This document shows positions 22,757 through 32,199 of a stretch of DNA of 64,000 bases, in pieces. Position 1 is the stretch's first letter, and each line of letters starts with the position of its first letter. Location of the stretch: positions 20,191,468-20,255,467 of the forward strand of contig JAOANR010000001.1 in assembly GCA_030278955.1 (NCBI GenBank). The letters run 5' to 3'. Origin of the DNA: Hygrophila difformis. Its lineage: Eukaryota; Streptophyta; Magnoliopsida; Lamiales; Acanthaceae. The notes beneath the pieces are model-generated. The model was not told where the DNA came from. It searched no databases and saw only the letters and a program-made list of their open reading frames with translations. Both the position numbers and the translations under genes were made by a program.

Positions 22757-23085
22757 AACCCTCTTGGGAGCCCCGAACATCTTTACAAAATCCTACGAAA
22801 TCTCTCTACACACAAAACCCTAATTCCGGAGTCGTCGGAGGCACAAAACCGAATCAAGGGACTGACTTGGACGAAAATTAGGAGTCTTCGTTCATCGGGG
22901 TAAGATTCGAACCATTCTTGTCCATTCTTTTCCATTCAAGATTCGAAAACGAATCCTAATTAAATCTCTTTCCTATTCTAAACCCCGATCCGGACGCGTT
23001 GAGGAAAAACGAAGGATCTCGGAGGGAGAACGAAGAACGTGGAAGCCACGCCTCCGAATCATCGAGCCGAGACATCCGTAAATCA

Positions 23086-24536
23086 GTAAGTTAACGCTTA
23101 CACGGTTTTGGGAGTAGTAAAAAAAATATTCAAATCTAGAAACTTGAGCAAATCTTTCGTAAATCTGTCCATATGTGATTTTTAACGGCGCAACAGTTTT
23201 GTCTAATTTTTCCGAACCTTAAAACGACTTCAAACGGAAAAACTTAAAACACGAAAAACGTTCCTAAGACATAGATCTATGTACCATAAAATTTTCATAA
23301 TTTTTCATCGTGTTTTGATATCCGAAAACGACCACAAACAGACCTGTCTTGAGTTTAGATCTTGAAACGGTGACAGAACTTTAGTTCGAACTTGTTGGTG
23401 ATTTCTACCTTGGATCTAGACCGATCTAGGCTTAGTGTTGAACATAAGAGTTGTAGATCTATGCGTTAAGAACACCTCCGTAAATTTTCAGAATTGTTCG
23501 TGATGATTTGGTATATGAAATCCACCCGAAACCGAACTGCTAGGATATGGATCTTGAAATTTTGACAGATTCTTGGACCGAACTTGTTGGCGTTTTTGAC
23601 AATAGAAATAGGATGAATTAGATCTTTTGCTGAACATGAAACTTGTAGATATATGTCTTAAAATGATCTCTGTCAAATTTCGTTAATTTTGGAGTTGATT
23701 TGCTATGGTAGATTTCGAAATCTCTAAACTGTGACCTAAGAAATTCGGACAGATTTATACTTCTGTGAAAATTAGTGTTTTTGTCCTATTTAGGTATCTC
23801 GGATTGAAAAAGTTAAAACACGAAAGTTGTAGATCTTGATGTTTTGGAGTCAGGCGCGAAATTTCAGAATTTTTGAAATTAAATCTTATTTTAGACGCAT
23901 TTTAGATTAAACTGTGGTTGACCGAGTCAAATCTTGAACTCTTGACTAAACTCGTGAAATTTACGAAACTTGTTTGACCTGCGGGTTCGATTCCCCAGGA
24001 TGTCTGTGTCAAACCTTGCGGGTTCGATTCCCCAGGGTGTGTATGAGTTCTTGCGGGTTCGATTCCCCAAGGGCGATTGTATGTTCTCCTGCGGGTTCGA
24101 TTCCCAAGGATGTCCGTGTCAAACCTTGCGGGTTCGATTCCCCAGGGTGTGTCTTTCTGCGGGTTCGATTCTCCAGAATATGTGTTGATTCCTACGGGTT
24201 CGATTCCCTAGGATGTATGTTAGTTCTTGCGGGTTCGATTCCCCAAGGGCGATTGTCTGTTTTCTTGCGGGCTCGATTCCCCAAGAATAAGTTATACTAG
24301 ATTATATCGAATAAAAGAGGAAGAGTGAACTCCTGAAATACTTTAGCATTTTCCTTATATAAATTATGCCTTTAAATTATGTATTGCGATTATTTTATCA
24401 TGTTGTAGAACAAATTACATTATGCACATGTTTCCTTTAAATTTAAATAATGGCTTTGAAACCCCGTAATCATGTTTGTGTTAACTTACTCAGCACGTAG
24501 TGCTGACCAAACCATTTTTATTTCTTTTTCTTCCAG
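23086..24536 (+). other. Candidate leader intron of element E
   Basis: The 5' splice site is in AGTAAGTTAAC (23085-23095). An upstream alternative, GGTAAG, is near 22899. The branch region GTTAACTTACT (24480-24490) is the exact 11-base complement of the 5' site. CAGCAC/GTGCTG with a 3-base loop (24491-24505) follows, then TTTCTTTTTCTTCCAG ending at 24536. No ATG is seen between the TATA region and the upstream donor, while the intron holds many. ATGs remain in the downstream leader, so the benefit of splicing is uncertain. Confidence 0.5.
23978..24287 (+). repeat. Nine-unit hairpin array, tRNA T-arm-like loop
   Basis: Each unit has GGG, loop TTCGATT, CCC, with a bulged C, and outer arms that covary: CCTG/CAGG, CTTG/CAAG, CTTG/CAGG (G-T), TCTG/CAGA, CCTA/TAGG and TTCTTG/CAAGAA. 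The core GGTTCGATTCC equals the polymerase III B-box consensus. No A box or acceptor stem is present. Confidence 0.9.
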
Positions 24537-24888
24537 AGTTGAGAATTATGCATCGTCATATGCATACACGGGAAGCTTGGGGTGATATATTATTTTGAAT
24601 GTTTGTATTAGACTAGATCTCGTAAGAACGGGCCTGTTTAACCCGTGACTAGGCCATGTTGGCCCTATATTTAATTTCCGCTGCGATACATATATGTAAA
24701 TATTATTTTCCGCTGCAACTTTGATGTATTATTTTTAAATTATATATGAATGGGCTGTTTGAATGTTTTAAATTCTGAAAAACCATAGCCTTGCATCTCC
24801 GTAGCAAGCTCGGAGAAACCGTGTCTTGCTAGGGAGGTGTGGCGGTGACATCCCGACCTGGGTGACCAAAAACCGGGGTGTTACAGAG

Positions 24889-24900
24889 TGGTATCAGAGC
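24889..24900 (+). other. Primer-binding site of E, initiator tRNA-Met
   Basis: TGGTATCAGAGC lies three bases after the LTR end. It is the usual primer match of chromoviruses. Confidence 0.92.
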
Positions 24901-25510
24901 CCGGCTATTTTTAAACTATTATTTTCAAACCATTATGTTTTTTTTAAACTATTATTAATATTTTGACTATTATTTTAAATTTTAAAGTATTATTTCCATG
25001 GAGAAATTTTTATTTTAAACCCCATGGGAAAAATATATATATATAGTGCATAAATTATTTTTGGGGGAAAATCATCACTCGCATTTGCATATTGCATCTC
25101 TTTTATGTAGAGAACTTAGAATCTTTGCGAATTTTAACTTAGCATCTTGGCGAATTATAACTAGAATCTTGGCGAAATTAACTTAGATCTCTTGTTACAC
25201 CTATATAATCTTGAGGCATGACATCGAACCAGAAACAATAACTAGAGACTGATCTTGCCTTAGTTCTAGATCTCATTGATCTATGCGTTCGCCTAAACAT
25301 AACAATCCTCGACCTTAGCCATTCCTACCCTTGTACAAATTAGAAAACTTCTTCATGTGGAACAATAAAAATCAAGTCTTTATTAAAACATTCTCTATTC
25401 CAAAAATCTTGTTTGGATTTCCAAACAACAAATCCGAAAATTTGAAATTTGAAATTTACAAAACGTCTTGTCCGAGCGATCTATCTAAACTCTACACGTT
25501 ATAACAGAAA
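24901..25510 (+). other. Untranslated leader of element E
   Basis: There is no ORF. Several degenerate copies of CTTGGCGAATTATAACT-like sequence (about 25117-25175) correspond to the tandem repeats in element A at 50683-50790. Confidence 0.5.
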
Positions 25511-26575
25511 ATGGCGCCTAGGAGGAAACCAAGGAAGGTGAGTCCAAATGGCACTGACGCTAACCTTTCCAACACGCCCAACAACAGTGAAAGTCCTCAG
25601 AACCTAGGAGAGCAAGTGCCTCAAGCGCCCAATAATATGGAAGCACGTTTAAAAACGATAGAGGGATTCCTAGTAGCATTAGGAAATGCGGAGGTGCATA
25701 GGACATCTGCAGCAGTAACTCCGCCCGTAGCCCAAACCAACTATCTAGCGTTGGTGAATCCCTATCAACCACCACGTTATGATGGGCAGGAGGATCCCGC
25801 CAAACTAGAGGGGTGGATCCGTACATTTGATAAGCTCTTGGATGCTATCAAATGTCCTGATGAGGCAAAGACACGAGTAGCAACCTACTACTTAGGAGGC
25901 GAAGCCGATGAGTGGTGGCAAGACCTCCAGAGGAATTTAGAGGAAGCTGAAGAAGCTTATTCGTGGACTAAACTTAAGGAGGATTTAAGGGACCGATTCT
26001 ACCCCATGAGCACCAATGCGGCAATGTACGAAGAGTTTTTATCACTGAAGCAAGAGGGACGGACGGTGCAGGAGTATTACACCCGGTTTAAGGAGTTAGT
26101 ACGATTTGCTACGAGGTTAGTACCAACCGACTCTGACAAGGCTCAGAAATTTGAGATGGGCCTGAACCTTAGTATCCGGGAGATACTTGCAGTAGGACAA
26201 TTCACGAACCTGCAGACGGTTTATGACCGAGCTGTAGCAACTGATCGAGTCCAGCAACTGAAGCGTAAGGAAAATGGGGAGACGAGCAAGGACTCACAAG
26301 GATTTGAGAAGAAGAATCGGAGCAATAACGGTGGACAAGATAGGAACGAGAATAAGGATTTCTATAATGGGAGAAATGGCATACGTCGTACAGTCGTACC
26401 CCGTTGCCCACAATGCCATCAAGCCCATCTGGTGCGCGAGTGCCCAAGGCGTGGGACTTGTTATAGATGTGGTGGGGAAGACCACATGATTAGAGAATGT
26501 AATGTCCGTGAGGAGATGATTGAGAAGAGGATAGAATTGGTAAACCCTCAACAAGGAGATCAAGGAAGAGAATAA
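25511..26575 (+). CDS. Gag polyprotein of element E
   Basis: The ORF is intact and encodes 354 residues. The N-terminus is basic and Pro/Asn-rich. The capsid (retrotransposon gag) domain spans about residues 75-245, with GWIRTFDKLLDAIKCPDEAK, the conserved GGEADEWW and [19 protein letters not shown]. The basic linker is followed by a degenerate Cys/His motif at about 298-310 and a proper CX2CX4HX4C zinc knuckle at residues 317-330 (CYRCGGEDHMIREC) for RNA binding. The stop comes about 50 residues later; no protease or RT follows. The capsid would package E RNA while enzymes come from a relative. The reading frame is kept although the pol is gone, which suggests selection on gag or recent origin. 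Confidence 0.9.
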   Translation: MAPRRKPRKVSPNGTDANLSNTPNNSESPQNLGEQVPQAPNNMEARLKTIEGFLVALGNAEVHRTSAAVTPPVAQTNYLALVNPYQPPRYDGQEDPAKLEGWIRTFDKLLDAIKCPDEAKTRVATYYLGGEADEWWQDLQRNLEEAEEAYSWTKLKEDLRDRFYPMSTNAAMYEEFLSLKQEGRTVQEYYTRFKELVRFATRLVPTDSDKAQKFEMGLNLSIREILAVGQFTNLQTVYDRAVATDRVQQLKRKENGETSKDSQGFEKKNRSNNGGQDRNENKDFYNGRNGIRRTVVPRCPQCHQAHLVRECPRRGTCYRCGGEDHMIRECNVREEMIEKRIELVNPQQGDQGRE

Positions 26576-26862
26576 TAAGTAGGCAGTTATGGGGACATAA
26601 CTGAAGTCCTAAGGGGGAGAGGATGTAATACCCCATAAAATAGACATTTATTTTTGACGATATGTATTCCGAATGAATAAATAAACATATTCAAATTGTT
26701 TTGAACTACGTTATGGCTTGATCCCTTCACCGGGTACGTAGGCAGCTTGGAAGTTTTAATTCTAAGTTCAGTCACAAAACAATAAAACAAACAAAAGACT
26801 TTAACACGAGAAAAGCCGAAACACAACTTCGAGGACGAAGTTGATTCTTAAGGAGGGTAGAC
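26576..26862 (+). other. 3' untranslated region and polypurine tract of E
   Basis: CTAAGGGGGAGAGGATGTAA (26611-26630) is a first purine tract followed by an LTR-start-like TGTAATACCCC. The true tract CTTAAGGAGGGTAGAC (26847-26862) abuts the 3' LTR. Between them is a conserved GGCTTGATCCCTTCACCGGG stretch and a perfect hairpin (AACTTCG 26825-26831, CGAAGTT 26836-26842, loop AGGA) six bases before the tract. Confidence 0.8.
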
Positions 26863-29557
26863 TGTAATACCCGAGAATTTTCCAACATAAAATAAATGCA
26901 ATAAATAAAATAAATAAATAAATAAATATAATAAACATGATAAAGGGATAAAGAATCATAAAAGATGAGAAATGAAATTTAAATTAAAAAGGAATCAAAA
27001 TTCCAAGAACCCGGGAAGCCGAAGACAATTTAATCGAATAAATGGTTACACGGAAACCCAACACCGATGGACTCAATAACTCGAGTCCAAACATAAATTT
27101 AGGTCCGAATAAAATTAAGATAGGAAATCGGAGCCCGAAGATACCCCGGAAATCCGAATCCGGGAACATAGAGGGATAGAAGTCCGAAAGAGAGGAGGAA
27201 ACGCCCGACGGATCGCACGACCCGGCCCAGACCGTCCAGGCCAGGACGGCGCGGTCGCCGCGCGGTCTTTAGGGGTTCACCGCGCCAAGAGCGCGCCACT
27301 TGGCAGTTGCGGCCGTTCCGCGATTTTCTCGCCCGAACGCGGATTTTTCGACTTTCGGTTGAACATATCTCGACTCAAGACGCTTGGGGTCAGATCTTGG
27401 ACGCCCTAGGTCTTAAATATCTATAAATAAACCCTCTTGGGAGCCCCGAACATCTTTACAAAACCCTACGAAATCTCTCTACACACAAAACCCTAATTCC
27501 GGAGTCGTCGGAGGCACAAAACCGAATCAAGGGACTGACTTGGACGAAAATTAGGAGTCTTCGATCATCGGGGTAAGATTCGAACCATTTTTGTCCATTC
27601 TTTTCCATTCAAGATTCGAAAACGAATCCTAATTAAATCTCTTTCCTATTCTAAACCCCGATCCGGACGCGTTGAGGAAAAACGAAGGATCTCGGAGGGA
27701 GAACGAAGAACGTGGAAGCCACGCCTCCGAATCATCGAGCCGAGACATCCGTAAATCAGTAAGTTAACGCTTACACGGTTTTGGGAGTAGTAAAAAAAAT
27801 ATTAAAATCTAGAAACTTGAGCAAATCTTTCGTAAATCTGTCCATATGTGATTTTTAACGGCGCAACAGTTTTGTCTAATTTTTCCGAACCTTAAAACGA
27901 CTTCAAACGGAAAAACTTAAAACACAAAAAACGTTCCTAAGACATAGATCTATGTACCGTAAAATTTTCATAATTTTTCATCGTGTTTTGATATCCGAAA
28001 ACGACCACAAACAGACCTGTCTTGAGTTTAGATCTTGAAACGGTGACAGAACTTTAGTTCGAACTTGTTGGTGATTTCTACCTTGGATCTAGACCGATCT
28101 AGGCTTAGTGTTGAACATAAGAGTTGTAGATCTATGCGTTAAGAACACCTCCGTAAATTTTCAGAATTGTTCGTGATGATTTGGTATATGAAATCCACCC
28201 GAAACCGAATTGCTAGGATATGGATCTTGAAATTTTGACAGATTCTTGGCCCGAACTTGTTGGCGTTTTTGACAATAGAAATAGGATGAATTAGATCTTT
28301 TGCTGAACATGAAACTTGTAGATATATGTCTTAAGATGATCTCTGTCAAATTTCGTTAATTTTGGAGTTGATTTTCTATGGTAGAATTCGAAATCTCTAA
28401 ACTGTGACCTAAGAAATTCGGACAGATTTATACTTCTGTGAAAATTAGTATTTTTGACCTATTTAGGTATCTCGGATTGAAAAAGATAAAACACGAAAGT
28501 TGTAGATCTTGACGTTTTGGAGTCAGACGCGAAATTTCGGAATTTTTGAAATTAAATCTGATTTTAGACGCATTTTAGATTAAACTGTGGTTGACCGAGT
28601 CAAATCTTGAACTCTTGACGAAACTCGTGAAATTTACGAAACTTGTTTGACCTGCGGGTTCGATTCCCCAGGATGTCTGTGTCAAACCTTGCGGGTTCGA
28701 TTCCCCAGGGTGTGTTTGAGTTCTTGCGGGTTCGATTCCCCAAGGGCGATTGTATGTTCTCCTGCGGGTACGATTCCCCAGGATGTCCGTGTCAAACCTT
28801 GCAGGTTCGATTCCCCAGGGTGTGTCTTTCTGCGGGTTCGATTCCCCAGAATATGTGTTGATTCCTACGGGTTCGATTCCCTAGGATGTATGTGAGTTCT
28901 TGCGGGTTCGATTCGCCAAGGGCGATTGTCTGTTTTCTTGCGGGCTCGATTCCCCGAGAATAAGTTATACTAGATTATATCGAATAAAAGAGGAAGAGTG
29001 AACTCCTGAAATACTTTAGCATTTTCCTTATTTAAATTATGCCTTTAAATTATGTATTGCGATTATTTTATCATGTTGTAGAACAAATTACATTATGCAC
29101 ATGTTTCCTTTAAATTTAAATAATGGCTTTGAAACCCCGTAATCATGTTTGTGTTAACTTAATCAGCACGTAGTGCTGACCAAACCATTTTTATTTCTTT
29201 TTCTTCCAGAGTGAGAATTATGCATCGTCATATGCATACACGGGAAGCTTGGGGTGATATATTATTTTGAATGTTTGTATTAGACTAGATCTCTTAAGAA
29301 CGGGCCTGTTTAACCCGTGACTAGGCCATGTTGGCCCTATATTTAATTTCCGCTGCGATACATATATGTAAATATTATTTTCCGCTGCAACTTTGATGTA
29401 TTATTTTTAAATTATATATGAATGGGCTGTTTGAATGTTTTAAATTCTGAAAAACCATAGCCTTGCATCTCCTTAGCAAGCTCGGAGAAACCGTGTCTTG
29501 CTAGGGAGGTGTGGCGGTGACATCCCGACCTGGGTGACCAAAAACCGGGGTGTTACA
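26863..29557 (+). mobile_element. 3' LTR of element E
   Basis: It matches the 5' LTR nearly base for base. In this copy the branch motif CTTAC is mutated to CTTAA (near 29160), and several array units are better preserved than in the 5' LTR. Confidence 0.92.
28651..28960 (+). repeat. Hairpin array in the E 3' LTR
   Basis: The same nine units as at 23978-24287 are present. Units 4 and 6, damaged in the 5' LTR, pair fully here (CCTG/CAGG and TTCTG/CAGAA). Confidence 0.88.
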
Positions 29558-29765
29558 GCCGCCAAGAAGGTGCGGAGCATTCTTAAGCTTTTTCACCTCT
29601 GAAATTTTTCTAAGTGTTGAAACGGTGCCTGATGTGGTGCTTGGAAGCTGATTTGGGCGCCGCCATGCCTGTGCGGAGCCTCCTGCTAATTTTCCAACCC
29701 AGGCTCCGTTTCGGTGCTCGGAAGGCAATTTAGGCTCCGCAATGCCTGTGCGGAGCCTCCTGGGA
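29558..29765 (-). repeat. GGCGCC-type U3 array, right part
   Basis: It starts with the GCCGC target duplication of E. It includes a stem of AGGCTCCGCA and TGCGGAGCCT type near 29728-29758, and a sister unit with GGCGCCGC and GCGGAGCC arms near 29657-29690, so stems again covary. Confidence 0.7.
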
Positions 29766-30096
29766 AGATTTCAACTCCGAAATTTTCTAAGTCTGAATCT
29801 TGGCGCATATCACATTAAATATTCCTTATTTTCCAAAATAAAGCTTCCGAACATCGCTTTTCATCATTTAAATGCCTGAAACAACATTGCAATGCATTAG
29901 GTTTGCAAAGTCTTATTAAAAACACATAAAAACATAGTAAATTTAACCTAAATAAGCCAAATCTAACCATGATCACTTGAAAAATAAAAACACATGAAAT
30001 ACACCTCAATGTGCAACGAATTAAGGTAAAATGCACTCATTTTGGACATATTGTGATACAATTCAAGCTCATTTAAATGTGGTTTCACAGGGTGCA

Positions 30097-32199
30097 TCAG
30101 GGAGCTCCAGTCATTTTTGTTAAAAAGAATGATGGGAGTCTTAGGATGCGCATTGACTATCGGGGTTTAAATCAGCTTACAGTGAAGAACAGATACCCAT
30201 TGCCGAGAATTGAGGATCTTTTAGATCAATTGAGAGGGGCAATAACATTTTCTAACTGTGGGATCCCGAGAATTTCTTTCCTTGATGAAGAGGATAAACC
30301 CACTAACTATTATCCACCCAATAGTAAAGTAGTTTCATCGGTTACTTTTGCATCTCTCGTTTGCAAAGGATATCAAGTTTATTTATGCCATGTGCATGAG
30401 GCAAACGTCGGTAACCCCAAGCCGACGATTCAAAATATTCCGGTGGTGTCTGAGTTTCTAGATGTTTTTCCAGATGAAATCCCAGGACTTCCCCCTGCCA
30501 GGGAAATCGATTTTACCATTGATTTGGTACCTGGAGCAGCGCCAATCGCCAAGGCACAGTATCGAATGGCTCCAACAGAGTTGAGAGAGTTAAAAGAACA
30601 ACTTAAGGAATTGTTGGAGAAGGGCTATATTCAGCCTAGCAGCTCGCCTTGGGGAGCTCCAGTCATTTTTGTCAAAAAGAATGATGGGAGTCTTAGGATG
30701 TGCATTGACTATCGGGGGTTAAATCAGCTTACAGTGAAGAACAGATACCCATTGCTGAAAATTGAGGATCTTTTTGATCAATTGAGAGGCGCAACAACAT
30801 TTTCTAAGATAGATCTTCGTTCTGGGTAGCATCAGATTCGAGTAGCGGAGGCGGATCGGCATAAGACAGCCTTCCGGATGCGGTACGAACATTTTGAGTT
30901 TACCGTTATGCCGTTTAGATTAACAAACGCCCCCGCAGTGTTCATGGACTTGACGCATAGAATTTTCCGTCCTTGGTTGGATGTGTGCGTTGTGATATTT
31001 ATTGATGATATTTTGGTTTACTCGCCTAGTGTGCAGATGCATAAAAGACATCCTCGGACTGTGTTAAAGACACTTAGAGAACATCAACTGTATGCTAAAC
31101 TCTCTAAATGTGAGTTTTGGCTGGAGAAGGTGGCTTTCCTGGGGCATATTGTTTCAGGAGAAGGAATCTCTGTCGACCCTGCAAAGGTAGAAGCAGTATT
31201 GAAATGGCAATCCTCCACTAACGTTAGTGAAGTTCGCAGTTTTCTTGGTTTGGTAGGGTACTATCGAAGGTTCATTGAGGGTTTCTCTAAGATCGCCAGA
31301 CTGTTAACTCAATTGTTGAGGAAGAATTCTGACTTCCGATGGAATGAGGATTGTCAAAGGGCTTTTGAACTCTTGAGGGAAAAAGTGGTTGAGGCGCCGG
31401 TACTTGCTCTCCCTGATGAATCGGGCGAGTTTGATGTCTATACAAATGCATCGCACAGGGGTCTTGGTTGTGTTCTCATGCAGCGTGGCAGAGTGATAGC
31501 CTATGCTTCCCGCCAATTAAAACCCCACGAGTTGAATTACCCCACGCACGATTTGGAGATGGTTGCGGTGGTGCATGCACTAAAGATTTGGCGGCATTAC
31601 CTATACGGGTCGAAGTGCCATATTTTCTCCGACCATAAGAATTTGAAATGCCTTTAAACCTCTGATAAAATGAGTGGTCGACAACGTAGATGGTTGGAGT
31701 TTTTACAAGACTACGATACGAACATTCAGTAAATAGAGGGCAAGGCAAATAAGGTGGCGGATGCTTTGAGTAGGAAGGGTCCAGTAATGAATGCAGTAAT
31801 TCTTCCTTGGGAAATAAGGGAGGCGTTGAACAAAGAGGAGATCATTGTGGTTCCTTTTGGGATGAGAGGAAAGTTAGGTGCGATGATTGCTATGCCATCG
31901 TTATTGGAGGAAATCCGCGTAAGGAAAGTTATGAGTGAAGAAATGAGGCAGATGAAGATCCAAATCTATAATGACGGGTTGGAAGGATTTAGAGTAGATG
32001 ATCAGGGGATGGTCCGTTGTGGGGATCGGTGGTGTATACCGAAGGACTGTGAAGAGCTGAAAAAGAAAATATTGCAAGAAGCTCATGACATTACTCCATT
32101 CATCCAGGACAGTAAAAATGTATAAAGATCTTCGGAAGAATTATTGGTGGAAGGGCATGAAAAAGGAGATAGCAGAATTTGTAGCAAAGTTTCCCACAT
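30097..32199 (+). pseudogene. Element H: degraded chromovirus pol (RT-RNase H-integrase start)
   Basis: A partial RT block (30101-30262: [13 protein letters not shown]...IDYRGLNQL) is followed by the protease-RT linker and then the full RT again from 30653, a 552-bp in-frame tandem duplication. RT has FIDDILVYS; a stop replaces Tyr in the SGYHQ motif (30826-30828). RNase H shows VYTNAS where the catalytic Asp (DAS) is expected. Two further stops lie near 31657 and 31730. The integrase zinc domain breaks at 32199, where element A is inserted (duplication CACAT). The gene is dead. H continues at 53514. Gag and 5' LTR are not seen. Confidence 0.88.

Larger units (their letters stand above)
22187..24885 (+). 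mobile_element. 5' LTR of element E
   Basis: It starts TGTAATACCC and ends GGGTGTTACA. U3 holds a GC-rich palindromic block (22565-22625). The TATA box is at 22749-22756. The transcribed part carries a candidate intron and a nine-unit hairpin array. U5 has hairpins such as GGCC-ATGTT-GGCC near 24651-24665. Confidence 0.92.
22187..29557 (+). mobile_element. Element E: complete gag-only LTR retrotransposon
   Basis: Two full LTRs (2699 and 2695 bp), an initiator-Met primer site, a gag ORF, a polypurine tract and the GCCGC target duplication are all present. The internal region is only about 2.0 kb and has no protease, RT or integrase, so the element is non-autonomous and would depend on a related chromovirus. 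By eye the LTRs differ at roughly 30 positions in 2.7 kb plus one 4-base indel, so insertion is fairly recent. Confidence 0.92.
19648..30092 (-). mobile_element. Athila-like 5' LTR, interrupted by a MITE and element E
   Basis: The LTR 3' end lies by the primer site. Its leader includes the frequently seen GGTCGAACCCAAGGGAATTC stretch (19721-19740). The MITE (20303-21350) sits in the R-U5 part. Element E (22187-29557) sits exactly inside the GGCGCC-type U3 array. The array resumes at 29558 and the LTR probably ends near 30092 (...TTTCACA), about 330 bases beyond the array, as in the other copies. The right terminus is inferred from this spacing. Confidence 0.5.

Noticed and set aside
23978..24287. 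tRNA genes or a CRISPR-like array
   Set aside because: The regular repeats resemble a T arm or a CRISPR array, but there is no acceptor stem, anticodon arm or A box. The spacers are not unique, and the context is a plant LTR.
23970..24300. Repeat-rich ORFs in the E LTR
   Set aside because: They are translations of the hairpin array (CGFDSPG-type repeats), without a start context or conservation between frames.
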